Shown here: positions 47,701 to 57,487 of the stretch, one piece after another
Layout: the number at the start of each line of letters is the position of its first letter
Position numbering within the stretch: position 1 is the first letter of the stretch
Position numbers and translations under genes: made by a program
Notes under the pieces: model-generated
Databases searched by the model: none
Told to the model about the DNA's origin: nothing
The model's input: only the letters and a program-made list of their open reading frames with translations
From: Lepraria neglecta
Taxonomy: Eukaryota; Ascomycota; Lecanoromycetes; Lecanorales; Stereocaulaceae
Assembly (NCBI GenBank): GCA_033220425.1
Contig: CM065651.1
Span: 2,418,001 to 2,482,000, forward strand
Reading direction: 5' to 3'
Length of the DNA stretch: 64,000 nt

Positions 47701-48619
47701 CACCCTGAGAGAAGCCCTAGGCAAGAAGGTTGAAATTTCGGATCTCGGTGAGATATCATACTATCTAGGGATTGAAGTCACGCGGAATAGAGCAAGCAAG
47801 TCGCTTTGCATGAGCCAGCAGAAATTCATCGAGGAAATACTGCAAAGATTCGGCAAAACAGCGCTCAAACCGACCAAAACACCTGCGGAGCAAGGGATTC
47901 GCCTTACAAAATACGATGAGAATGCCACCGAGGCAGATATCAAGCTATTTCAGCAGCAAATTGGCTCATTGATGTATTTGATGACGTCGACTCGACCGGA
48001 TCTATCATTTGCCGTAGGGCAATGTGCTCGTTTTATGAGCAACCCGGCTCCCGAGCACTTCAAAGCACTGAACCGAGTTTGGCAATATCTAACTTATTCG
48101 AAAAATTTCACCTTGAAGTTCTGCCCGCAGAAATTGACTCTGCAGGGCTTCGTGGACGCTGATTGGGGAGGCGATTATACTACGCGCAAATCAACTACCG
48201 GCTACCTTTTCCTATTCGGGAATAGCGCGGTGTCCTGGTCTAGCAAGCTTCAAAAGACAGTCGCATTGTCTAGCTGCGAGGCCGAATACATGGCTCTAAA
48301 GGAGGGCATTAAAGAGCAAATCTGGCTAGAATGCTTGTATAAGCAGCTGGATATACCCCGCCAGGATCAACAGACCACCTTACATTCGGATAGCCAATCA
48401 GCAATCGAACTCGCCAAAAACCCTGAGCATCATGCTCGGACAAAGCATATCGATATTCAATATCATTTCGTCCGCCAAAACGTCCAGAATGGCACCGTCA
48501 AGCTGAGCTATATACCTACCAACGACCAACCAGCAGATGGTCTCACAAAAGCACTCGATGCTACGAAATTTGATCATTTTGTCAAATATTTGGGTCTATC
48601 TACCGAGAGCAACTTGTGA
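44729..48619 (+). CDS. Copia Gag-Pol polyprotein
   Basis: A single 1296-residue ORF. Gag opens MDHKFTISKLKGTENYEIW, and a CCHC zinc knuckle CTHCKRKGHYIEAC starts near residue 206. Protease active site WILDSGATTHI is near 264-274. The GAG-pre-integrase region carries LWHQRLGHIG. The integrase catalytic triad is D463, D526, E562 (spacing 62 and 35), seen in STDLCGP, RSDWGREF and GQSERLNR. RT has KARWVVKGF, the KSAFPNAPLNE block and a catalytic HIDDLLIFG near 978 in place of the usual YVDD. RNase H has VDADWGGD, SCEAEYMA and DSQSAIEL. Gag and Pol are in one frame without a shift. Codon use resembles host genes more than the surrounding elements. All catalytic residues appear present. Confidence 0.96.
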   Translation: MDHKFTISKLKGTENYEIWSLRMQSLLIKEKCSAFLNPPIDPTKAPEDTDKALALIRLAIEDGPLLQIRNLATPQDAWNGLKKLYSPKGFSSEFLLFKEFFDTTLANSSNSAEEYINTITRLTDDLSARDLKLPDKLIMAWVLNHLTPEYEGFISNITQSYRSDSAKFDLHGLFSNLLDESRRLAYKDNDASQVLAAKGTKSTKKCTHCKRKGHYIEACYQLHPELKPGGKEDKEGKEEMVTLTEVVLPAIETAMPALTLDSWILDSGATTHICCDKTYFRQINSTDARVKWGAASTILASGIGAVPLKLPNSSTVVVLQDCLYVPEFQTNLVSLGRLIQNGARIGFNTKQCDIQLRNGAKIEALLVGGLYKLPLQTFHSNESEIALSSVITPSLWHQRLGHIGTTPIRHLSTSVQGLGVAPGQNLASIDTCETCLKGKFTAHPNHSAATTKYTVFFSHISTDLCGPMPVISYNGYRYFIAFICSATKWLEIRLLTSKAGALKAFRDVKSLVENQSGDSIKIVRSDWGREFENHEFSEYLTTCGIVHEHSAPYSHEQNGQSERLNRTILDKARCLLFQAQMPKEYWSEAVLVAAHLYNRTPHSAIDYSTPYQARFGKQPNIAYIRIFGSLIYSKTPNIKKLDEKSKKGCLVGFGSNQFKILDMSRNKTYWSRDVTILEGRFSSTSEGSPIDHSSTIDIFDLSSPSESSVRNSPEILTTPDLASLEDSSEEDGQPQASETEARPDRVIQTRARTQASRQFQNEQIDDSEDELALLAGDFSLDPRSYQDACASPNADKWQKAMEKELADLANQKTWNLIELPPGAHLLRGRWVYKTKIDKNGNIEKYKARWVVKGFLQKYGTDYIETFSNTVKPMAYRTLFALAAYQDLEIQQWDVKSAFPNAPLNESIYVEQPHGFQDQKYPTRACFLNKALYGLKQSARQWYIYLAKLLSELGYSPITSDQSIFINKSNGIIVTSHIDDLLIFGPDIQAITTLREALGKKVEISDLGEISYYLGIEVTRNRASKSLCMSQQKFIEEILQRFGKTALKPTKTPAEQGIRLTKYDENATEADIKLFQQQIGSLMYLMTSTRPDLSFAVGQCARFMSNPAPEHFKALNRVWQYLTYSKNFTLKFCPQKLTLQGFVDADWGGDYTTRKSTTGYLFLFGNSAVSWSSKLQKTVALSSCEAEYMALKEGIKEQIWLECLYKQLDIPRQDQQTTLHSDSQSAIELAKNPEHHARTKHIDIQYHFVRQNVQNGTVKLSYIPTNDQPADGLTKALDATKFDHFVKYLGLSTESNL

Positions 48620-48646
48620 TGGCTATATTATGCGCTTATGGGGGTG

Positions 48647-49118
48647 TGTTGAATTATAAGCTTACATAGCTTTATCTGGTGACAAAGTGCTGGCACATAT
48701 GAGAGCTGGCTGTTCAACACAGTCCTGAGAGGCAGGAATGATGAGTTGGAAAAGTTTGGATGTCTCGGATGGTTCCAAGGCATTTTTGCAATGAGCCTGT
48801 TTTCATGCTTTCTGCGATGCGCCTGTTTCATGCTTTTCATGCGATAAGCCTTGTATCATGTTTCATGCGATACGCCTTGTATCATGCTTCATGCGATACG
48901 CCTTGTATCATGTTTTATGCGATGGCTTGGCTATGGGGCATATATAGACAGTCCTGCACCAAGGAGAACTCAGCAAGTCAAATATTCATCTCAACCAATT
49001 GACATCGGATATTCTACAAGTTACTTCGCTCTGACAGATCGATCATAGTACCTTTACCCTTCCAATCACCTTTCTAGCTCTGCTTAGTCAGCATACCCCA
49101 AGGTGGCCTGCGCTAACA
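48647..49118 (+). repeat. 3' LTR of the copia element (A12)
   Basis: 472 bp, identical in layout to the 5' LTR but with three rather than four 26-bp units. Confidence 0.93.
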
Positions 49119-49819
49119 GGACTTTATAGTTAAGTTACTACCGTCTAAGGATCCAGCTACGTAGGATACCTTCGATTTAATCATGGTCATTATAGATAAA
49201 CTGACGAAGTATACTATTATAGTACCTTTCAAGGAAACCTATAAAGCAGATTAACTAGTATTCGTGCTGCTGGATAGGCTAATAAGGGATTATAGTATAC
49301 CAAAGTCGATTATATCAGATAGAGACAAGCTCTTTATATCCAATTACTGGAAGATACTTATCGGAGTAATTAGAACGAAACTAAGAATGTCAACGGTATA
49401 CTATCCGCAGATAGATAGATAAATAGAACATACAAATCAGACAATAGAAGCGTACCTTAGGTACTACGTCAATCAGAAACAGGATAACTAGGTATCACTA
49501 CTTCCAATAGTATAACTGGTATATAATAATAAGATATTAGATATAATAAAGCTGATACCATTCTTTACTAATTATAGAAAGAATATAAATACTTTTCTAT
49601 AACCTAGGGAGGGACCTAACACAGAAAAAGCCTTAGTAAAGATAGACGAGCTAAAGAGTTTATATAAGGATATATAAAGATTGTTGAATTATAAGCTTAT
49701 CTATAGCTTTATTTAATGGCAACGGTTTTGGTATATATAAGAGCTGGCTATAAAGACAGCTCTGGGATGCAGAAGTAATCTTTGAAGCTTTGCATGGTTC
49801 GGATGGTTCCAGGATACTA

Positions 49820-51165
49820 ACCGCCATATCGCCATGTGCGAATAGGCAATCCGGTGCCATATCGCCATGTGTCGAATAGGCAATCCAGTGCCATATCGCC
49901 ATGTGCGAATGAGCCATCCGGTGCCATATCGCCATGTGTCGAATAGGCAATCCAGTGCCATATCGCCATGTGTGAATGAGCCATCCGGTGCCATCTCACC
50001 ATGTGTCGAATAGGCAATCCAGCGCCATATCGCCATGTGCGAATGAGCCATCCGGCGCCGTCTCACCATCTGCCGAATAGGCAATCCATCGCCATATCGC
50101 CATCTGCGAATAGGTAATCCGGTGCCATATCGCCACGTGTGCGAATAGGCAACCAGACCGCCATGTCGCCGTGTGCGAATAGGCAACCTGACCGCCATAT
50201 CGCCATCTGCGAATAGGTAACCTGACCGCCATATCGCCATCTGCGAATAGGCAATCCGGTGCTATATCGCCATCTGTCGAATAGGCAAACCTGCCGCCAT
50301 ATCGCCATGTGCGAATAGGCAACCTGACCGCCATATCGCCATGTGTCGAATAGGCAATCCACCGCCATATCGCCATGTGTCGAATAGGCAACCCACCGCC
50401 ATATCGCCATGTGCGAATAGGCAACCTGACCGCCATATCGCCATCTGTCGAATAGGCAACCTGACCGCCATATCGCCATGTGCGAATAGGCAACCTGACC
50501 GCCATATCGCCATGTGCGAATAGGCAACCTGACCGCCATATCGCCATCTGTCGAATAGGCAACCTGACCGCCATATTGCCATGTGCGAATAGGCAATCCG
50601 GTGCTATATCGCCATCTGTCGAATAGGCAAACCTGCCGCCATATCGCCGTGTGCCGAATAGGCAATCCATCGCCATATCGCCATGTGCGGATAGGCAATC
50701 CGCCGCCATATCGCCATGTGCGTCATAGGCAGTGTATGCCATATCACCATGTGCGAATGAGCCATCCGGTGCCATCTCACCATCTGTCGAATGAGCAATC
50801 CGGTGCCATATCGCCATGTGTCGAATAGGCAATCCATCGCCATATCGCCATGTGCGGATAGGCAATCCGCCGCCATATCGCCATGTGCGTCATAGGCAGT
50901 GTATGCCATATCGCCATCTGCGAATGAGCCATCCGGTGCCATCTCACCATGTGTATCATAGGCAGTGTATGCCATATCGCCATCTGCGAATGAGCCATCC
51001 GGTGCCATCTCACCATCTGTCGAATGAGCAATCCGATGCCATATCGCCATGTGTCGAATAGGCAATCCATCGCCATATCGCCATGTGCGGATAGGCAATC
51101 CGCCGCCATATCGCCATCTGCGAATGAGCAATCCGCCGCCATATCGCCATCTGTAGAATGGGCAA
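49820..51165. repeat. 34-bp minisatellite in B2, about 39 units
   Basis: Same unit as in B1 (CGCCATATCGCCATGTGCGA...AGGCAACCTGAC) with higher-order order such as alternating TGTGCGAA and TGTCGAA variants and a longer period including GTCATAGGCAGTGTATGCC. Open frames here are products of the repeat, not genes. Confidence 0.9.
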
Positions 51166-51494
51166 TCATGTAGACCGTGTGGTACGCCTGTCTCATGCCT
51201 TATGCGATACGCCTTGTATCATGTTTTATGCGATACGCTTGTTTCATGCTTTTCATGCGGAAAGCTTATTCTATATAAAGGCTTGGCTCTGGGGCATATG
51301 TAGAAGGCTCTACACCTAGGAGAGCTCACTAAGTTAAATATTAATCTTCAGGGTATTTCAATGAATCGATATTGGATATCCTACTATTTGCTTCGCTCTG
51401 ATATATCGGTTCTTAGTGTCCTTATCCACCTGTTACCTTTCTAGCTCTACTCAGTCAAGGTACCATAAGGTGGCCTGCGTTTTTGAAATCTTTC

Positions 51495-51992
51495 TGTTGA
51501 ATTATAAGCTTACATAGCTTTATGTGGTGACAAAGTGCTGGCACATATGAGAGCTGGCTGTTCAACACAGTCCTCAGAGGCAGGAATGATGAGTTGGAAA
51601 AGTTTGGATGTCTCGGATGGTTCCAAGGCATTTTTGCAATGAGCCTGTTTTCATGCTTTCTGCGATGCGCCTGTTTCATGCTTTTCATGCGATAAGCCTT
51701 GTATTATGTTTCATGCGATACGCCTTGTATCATGCTTCATGCGATACGCCTTGTATTATGTTTTATGCGATACGCCTTGTATCATGTTTTATGCGATGGC
51801 TTGGCTATGGGGCATATATAGACAGTCCTGCACCAAGGAGAACTTAGCAAGTTAAATATTCATCTTAACCAATTGACATCGGATATTCTACAAGTTACTT
51901 CGCTCTGACAGATCGATCATAGTACCTTTACCCTTCTAATTACCTTTCTAGCTCTACTTAGTCAGTATACCCTAAGGTGGCCTGCGCTAACA
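51495..51992 (+). mobile_element. Family A solo LTR (A13) inserted in B2
   Basis: 498 bp with CTTTC at 51490-51494 and 51993-51997, inserted only 10 bp from the end of B2. It shows more C-to-T change (TTAGCAAGTTAAATATTC, CTCTACTTAGTCAGTATA) than most copies. Confidence 0.92.
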
Positions 51993-52559
51993 CTTTCCAA
52001 TAAAGATCTATTAAAAGCTTAAATTCTAAACTAAAGGAACGAATTAATAAGAAAAGAAAGAATATTCCTTAGCTGAAAAAGGGGGATAAAGTATACCTCC
52101 TAATAAAAAATATAAGAACGACGAGACTAAGCAAGAAACTAGATTATATTAAGGTTAGACTATTCTTAATTAAATAGGTAAAAGGACCTATTAACTATAA
52201 ACTCGAGCTTCTACCTGACGCCAAGGTATATCCGGTATTCTATATCTCACTCTTAGAGCTAGTAGACTCTAATATACCCTTATAGGAAATATTTCATTAT
52301 AATATTAAAGAAGAAACGGAGTTCGAGGTCGAGAGGATTCTAAATCAGGTTAATTAGAAATATCTAGTTAAATAGAAAGGGTACGACGATACCGAAAACA
52401 CCTGGGAACTCCTTAAGAACCTCCGGAACTGCCAGGGCCTTCTATAGGAGTTCCGGGAATGATCGGGAAGGAGGACTAATCGGTTCCGGCTAGGAAGCCA
52501 AATTGTTCGGACGAGACGTTGAATATCCAATTATTAGGAATACTTAGGATAGACCGCTA

Positions 52560-52976
52560 GTCTTCTTCTAACTCCTTAATGTTCTATATCTCTTAGTCTG
52601 TAATCTTCCGCTTTTTATTTTTAAGATATTTATACTATATCTAAAGGCGCGTCAGCATGGTCTAAAGACGTATAGATTCCTCTATTAATTTTCGTATATA
52701 ATCCTCGAGCTCTTCGCGCGTGTTTTTTAACTGTAACTATACTTCCTTTCGTTCCGTCTTAATATAATATATCTTAAGGGGCGATACTACAAGGTCGCAT
52801 TTCCTACCGCTGCCTATATAGTTAGAACACCTGTTAGACCCTGTACCTATCAGGTACTGTTTGCCGCTGGTAACATATCGGGAGTACGGCCGTATAACAA
52901 CTTCGTTTAGCTTACTGGCCAATACCGTTCGGCGGACGGTCGGTTTATCTGAACGTTTAGTACGTCGGGGTGGTAT
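52560..52976 (-). pseudogene. Antisense accessory ORF of gypsy G2 (broken)
   Basis: Minus-strand relative of the G1 antisense ORF. The start codon is ATA (RIP-type change), followed by RTKRS-like and VRRTVL-like words, then VIRPYSRYVTSGKQYLIG in which both Cys of C-x2-C have become Tyr (TGC/TGT to TAC/TAT), and a later CDLVVSPLKI. It is open from 52922 to 52737 and then breaks. Position relative to pol and 3' LTR is the same as in G1 and G4. Confidence 0.7.
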
Positions 52977-52989
52977 AAAGGATAGATAG

Positions 52990-53006
52990 TTTCTCGGGAC
53001 GAGAAA
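52990..53006. promoter_or_regulatory. 17-bp palindrome upstream of the antisense ORF (G2)
   Basis: TTTCTCGGGACGAGAAA, identical to the G1 copy and in the same place between the antisense start and the polypurine-like GGGAGAGGGAG tract. Confidence 0.5.
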
Positions 53007-53024
53007 TCTGGGAGAGGGAGCTAA

Positions 53025-54052
53025 TATTACGATCAGGAAACATGATTAGGGATACGCTCATGGAGCGTAGCGCCTGTTATGGTTCGAGTCGACGAGTCGG
53101 TGTCCGACTTAGACAGACCCTGAAGGCTTGGTATGTTAAGCGATAAGCGCAGTGGTCGCAATAAGCGCAGATACGATCAGGAAGGCTTGGCATATTAAGC
53201 GATAAGCGCAGTGGTCGTGTTGAATTATAAGCTTATATAGCTTTATCTGGTGACAAAGTGCTGGCACATATGAGAGCTGGCTGTTCAACACAGTCCTGAG
53301 AGGCAGGAATGATGAGTTGGAAAAGTTTGCATGTCTCGGATGGTTCCAAGGCATTTTTGCAATGAGCCTGTTTTCATGCTTTTCTGCGATGCGACTGTTT
53401 CATGCTTTTCATGCGATAAGCCTTGTATCATGTTTCATGCGATACGCCTTGTATCATGCTTCATGCGATACGCCTTGTATCATGTTTTATGCGATACGCC
53501 TTGTATCATGTTTTATGCGATACGCCTTGTATCATGTTTTATGCGATGGCTTGGCTATGGGGCATATATAGACAGTCCTGCACCAAGGAGAACTCAGCAA
53601 GTCAAATATTCGTCTCAACCGATTGACATCGGATATTCTACTAGTTACTTCGCTCTGACAGATCGATCATAGTACCTTTACCCTTCCAATCACGTTTCTA
53701 GCTCTGCTTAGTCAGCATACCCCAAGGTGGCCTGCGCTAACAGGTCGCAATGAGCGCAGATGCGATCAGTGCGATCAGTGCGATCAAGAATGCTTGGCAT
53801 GGATTTCGTATGTCTATATATGCGGAGCACTGCTCACCACTTGGAGTATCGTGCTCAACTTCTGTTTTCATCTAGTATCTACTACATGCGATAGATCTCT
53901 TAGGCTAGGCACTGAACATATCTTATCTGATCATATACCAGACCCGCTTAGCATCACTTGAAGCCTGCTTTATACTCTTGTCTAGTTGTACCTCCATCCC
54001 CATTGAGAATTAATCCACACTACGACTACCGTATGTAACGTGGTTCGTAATA
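53025..54052 (+). mobile_element. Family D 3' LTR of G2 (D3), split by A14
   Basis: From TATTACGATCAGG (mutated TGTTACG) to GGTTCGTAATA. Without A14 it is about 498 bp. It carries a duplicated GGCTTGG...TAAGCGATAAGCGCAGTGGTCG block absent from D1. Distantly similar to family C LTRs in the ...TGCTTGGCA-GGATTTC-TATGTCTA stretch. Confidence 0.8.
53218..53742 (+). mobile_element. Family A solo LTR (A14) inserted in D3
   Basis: 525 bp (five 26-bp units plus a one-base insertion in TTTTCTGCG). GGTCG duplications at 53213-53217 and 53743-53747. Confidence 0.92.
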
Positions 54053-54667
54053 AGGGTATAGATATTAGTAATATATCCGAATCTATAAGTTAACTCCGCT
54101 AACTCGCTATAGAAGGTAAGTTATATTCTATTCTTTCCTTCTCTATCCTTCTATTATACTACTATCCTTAACTCCGCTTATATACCTTATACCCTATATA
54201 TATACTAACTAATTTTTTCTAGGATAAGGTAGAAGGGCTATATATTATAAGTATAGAGGCGAGTATAATAGAGAAGGAGAGTAATAAGGAAGAAGAGGAG
54301 AAAGGGGAGAAAGAGGAGGAAGAGGGGTTTAAGGAAAGTAGGGAGGATAATAAAGAGAAGGTAGAGGAAGAAGAGGAGGTAGAGGAAGAGAAGGTAAGCT
54401 CTAGTATCTTTCTTCTAATAACAGATTATAAGGACTTTCGGAGCAATTCCGCACTTGCAGCCAATTAGAACATCCCTTTAGAGCTACATTTCCTCTCTTA
54501 GCTAGCGCCTTCAACTACTAAAAGTTGAATCCGCTGCGCACTTCTTCGCAGTAATGCCCCGCGCCATATACGTTATATGATATCGAGATGATTTCATAAG
54601 TTTTGGAGTTAGTCATTAGCTTGCTTGCGCATCAAGAATTTTTAGAATCGGCCTATTTGCGCAATAG
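54053..54667. other. Degraded sequence with a purine-rich tract
   Basis: TA-rich remnant. A long A/G-only run of GAGGAAGAGG-type words (about 54250-54405) could encode an acidic Glu-rich stretch in one frame. The part from 54430 is less altered. No gene or element named. Confidence 0.4.
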
Positions 54668-55191
54668 TGTTGAATTATAAGCTTACATAGCTTTATCTGG
54701 TGACAAAGTGCTGGCACATATAAGAGCTGGCTGTTCAACACAGTCCTGAGAGGCAGGAATGATAAGTTGGAAAAGTTTGGATGTCTCGGATGGTTCCAAG
54801 GCATTTTTGCAATGAGCCTGTTTTCATGCTTTCTGCGATACGACTATTTCATGCTTTTCATGCGATAAGCCTTGTATCATGCTTCATGCGATACGCCTTG
54901 TATCATGCTTCATGCGATACGCCTTGTATCATGCTTCATGCGATACGCCTTGTATCATGTTTTATGCGATACGCCTTGTATCATGTTTTATGCGATGGCT
55001 TGGCTATGGGGCATATATAGACAGTCCTGCACCAAGGAGAACTCAGCAAGTCAAATATTGATCTCAACCAATTGACATCGGATATTCTACTAGTTACTTC
55101 GCTCTGACAGATCGATCATAGTACCTTTACCCTTCCAATCACCTTTCTAGCTCTGCTTAGTCAGCATACCCCAAGGTGGCCTGCGCTAACA
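54668..55191 (+). mobile_element. Family A LTR (A15)
   Basis: 524-bp form, TGTTGAATT to GCTAACA. Flanks AATAG and GGCAC do not match; it joins directly to a family B fragment, so a rearrangement is likely. Confidence 0.85.
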
Positions 55192-56067
55192 GGCACCGGA
55201 TGGCTCATTCGGCACATGGCGATATGGCGGTAGATTGCCTATTCGACACATGGCGATATAGCACATGGCGATATGGCGATGGATTGCCTATTCGCAGATG
55301 GCGATATGGCGGTCAGGTTGCCTATTCGATATGGCGATGGACTGCCTATTCGGCACATGGCGATATGGCGGTCAGGTTGCCTATTCGCACATGGCGATAT
55401 GGCACCGGATTGCCTATTCGCAGATGGCGATATGGCGCTGGATTGCCTATTCACACATGGCGATATGGCGATCAGGTTGCCTATTCTTACATGGCGGTAT
55501 GGCGGCAGGATTGTCTATTCGGCTCATGGCGATATGGCACCGGATTGCCTATTCGCACTGTTGGCTATATGGCACCGGATTACCTATTCGCAGATGGCGA
55601 TATGGCGGCAGGTTGCCTATTCGACACATGGCGATATGGTACCGGATGATGGCTCATTCGCACATGGCGATATGGCACTAGATTGCCTATTCGACAGATA
55701 TTGAGATGGCACCGGATGGCTCATTCGCAGATGGCGATATGGTATACACTGCCTATGATGCACATGGCGATATGGCGGCGGATTACTCATTCGATATGGC
55801 GGCAGATTGCCTATTCGCACATGGCGATATGACGGTCAGGTTGCCTATTCGACACATGGCGATATGGTACCGGATTGCCTATTCGCAGATGGCGATATGG
55901 CGGTCAGGTTGCCTCTTCGTACATGGCGATATGGCGACGAGTATCCTGGAACCATCCGAACCATGTAAAGCTTCAAAGATTATTTCTGCATCCTAGAGCT
56001 ATCTATATAGCCAGCTCTCAAAACCGTTGCCATTACATAAAGCTATAGATAAGCTTATAATTCAACA
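55192..56067 (-). mobile_element. Family B LTR fragment (B3)
   Basis: Minus-oriented: about 22 units of the 34-bp minisatellite (55192-55940), then the unique end TATCCTGGAACCATCC to TTATAATTCAACA. The other end of the LTR is missing at the A15 junction. Confidence 0.8.
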
Positions 56068-56835
56068 ATATCGTATTGCGCGGAATATAGATATTGTTTG
56101 GGGGTTAGCATATTGATCTCCTTATAGCTACCCCTGCTACGAGGGATTACTCTTTTCCCTATACGGGAAGGAATCCTATAAGTTCTTCTGTATTCGGGTC
56201 GTAGATCAATTCCCGTCGTAGGTTATTTGTCTATATATGCCCTTTCCCTGGAAAGTACTGATATTTTCGCTTTTGAGCTAGATACCACTTGTATAAGTCT
56301 TCAATACAGTGTATCTATCATTGGAAACCGTATCCTTTTACCAGTTCCCCTTCGGCATATTATCTCGCTGGTTCGTGTAATAGATATAGTCGGTCCATGC
56401 AATGTTTCCATTGTATCCGCCAGTGAGCTAGGTGGAAGATATCGTTTCGGTAGTCTTTTTCAATTTCGATACTTGCCTATAGCTCTTTTAGTCTTTGCTC
56501 CTTAGCTTCCTACTTCCCTTTCCCCTTAGATATAACAAGTCCAGGTTCGGGTTTGATTGGTAGTTCCTTAGAGTTTCCTTCTTCCTTAGACATAGTAGAT
56601 CCAGGTGTTGATTTTCCTAGTGGTCGTATATCTTCCCACTCGGCTTCTGATGTGCTGAGGGCTTCTTTCTACTCTTAGTCTATTTCCTTATTATCCTAAT
56701 CCTGCTTAGATTCTTCTTGAGTATTACTACTATCTCTAATACTTAGGGTTTCTTCTTGTTAGTCCCTAATTTAAGAGTTAAATTCATCCGCGAATTTATC
56801 CTCGTTATTAGATTCCTCGTCGAGTTCTTCCTGCG
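56068..56835 (-). mobile_element. Gypsy gag-region fragment (G6)
   Basis: Reverse complement resembles G1 29450-30300: an acidic gag C-terminal stretch (about 56700-56830) and a region containing the G1 words AGGGAAAAGAGTAAT and AAGGAGAT-AATA near 56100-56160. It is less TA-shifted than G1 and keeps a 92-codon open frame, which is in the opposite sense to gag. Confidence 0.6.
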
Positions 56836-57306
56836 TGTTGAATTATAAGCTTACATAGCTTTATCTGGTGACAAAGTGCTGGCATATATGAGAGCTGGCT
56901 GTTCAAGACAGTCCTGAGAGGCAGGAATGATGAGTTGGAAAAGTTTGGATGTCTCGGATGGTTCCAAGGCATTTTTGCAATGAGCCTGTTTTCATGCTTT
57001 CTGCGATAAGCCTTGTATCATGTTTCATGCGATACGCCTTGTATCATGCTTCATGCGATACGCCTTGTATCATGCTTCATGCGATACGCCTTGTATCATG
57101 TTTTATGCGATGGCTTGGCTATGGGGCATATATAGACAGTCCTGCACCAAGGAGAACTCAGCAAGTCAAATATTGATCTCAACCAATTGACATCGGATAT
57201 TCTACTAGTTACTTCGCTCTGACAGATCGATCATAGTACCTTTACCCTTCCAATCACCTTTCTAGCTCTGCTTAGTCAGCATACCCTAAGGTAGCCTGCG
57301 CTAACA
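56836..57306 (+). mobile_element. Family A LTR (A16)
   Basis: 471 bp; lacks the CGCCTGTTTCATGCTTTTCATG segment before the repeats. Ends GCTAACA. Flanks CTGCG and ATTGG do not match. It joins a family B tail. Confidence 0.85.
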
Positions 57307-57435
57307 ATTGGATATCCTACTATTTGCTTCGCTCTGATGTATCGGTTCTTAGTATCCTTATCCACCTATTACCTTTCTAGCTCTACTTTATCAGTATACC
57401 CTAAGGTGGCCTGCGTTTTTGAAATCTTTCTAACA
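57307..57435 (+). mobile_element. Family B LTR tail (B4), right edge of the island
   Basis: Matches the last ~130 bp of B1/B2 (ATTGGATATCCTACTATTTG ... GGCCTGCGTTTTTGAAATC) and ends CTTTCTAACA. Ordinary flank sequence follows. Confidence 0.8.
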
Positions 57436-57487
57436 GGGCTAACTATCTAAGTCTTACAGCCTTGTCTCAATAACCTGCCATGACCGC

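Larger units (their letters stand above)
43859..49118 (+). mobile_element. Intact Ty1/copia retrotransposon
   Basis: 5260 bp: 5' LTR 43859-44356, primer site from 44357, one polyprotein ORF 44729-48619, short G-rich tract GGGGGTG, 3' LTR 48647-49118. GGACT duplications lie at 43854-43858 and 49119-49123. It interrupts the integrase of gypsy G2. The LTRs are almost identical but differ by one 26-bp unit and at least one base (GTAAAATATT versus GTCAAATATT). No stop or frame shift, so it looks recent and possibly competent. Confidence 0.95.
49682..52002 (+). mobile_element. Family B LTR (B2), split by A13
   Basis: Own sequence 49682-51494 and 51993-52002, ending CCAATA (mutated CCAACA). Duplications AAGAT at 49677-49681 and 52003-52007. 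Its minisatellite (about 49820-51165) has some 39-40 units of 33-35 bp. It lies in the G2 integrase/linker region, and G2 sequence resumes directly at 52003. Confidence 0.85.
42257..54052 (+). mobile_element. 5'-truncated gypsy (G2) carrying several nested insertions
   Basis: Own sequence: 42257-42519, 43018-43858, 49119-49681, 52003-53217 and 53743-54052. It starts at the point matching G1 31590 (AGTATAAGCCC...GAGAA) in RT and follows G1 through RNase H, integrase (ACAATGGACT/TTATAG split by copia), the chromodomain and the antisense ORF to a family D 3' LTR. Stops are more frequent than in G1, so it is older or more heavily RIPed. Insertions with exact duplications: A10 (CTAGC), copia (GGACT), B2 (AAGAT) and A14 (GGTCG). 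Confidence 0.85.
16124..57435. mobile_element. Nested transposon island (overall extent)
   Basis: Left edge: a TGTTGAATTATAAG LTR terminus at 16124. Right edge: a family-B LTR terminus ending at 57435. Between them almost every segment can be assigned to gypsy, copia, Helitron or LTR sequence. The old elements are TA-rich with stops in all frames; the A, B and copia layers retain ordinary composition. No host gene is seen inside. Confidence 0.85.

Noticed and set aside
49996-50865. Minus-strand ORF of 289 codons in the B2 array
   Set aside because: Same repeat artefact as in B1.
16179-57306. Reading family A copies as SINEs or TRIM elements
   Set aside because: The copies correspond exactly to the LTRs of the intact copia element, with TG...CA ends and 5-bp duplications; solo LTRs explain them.
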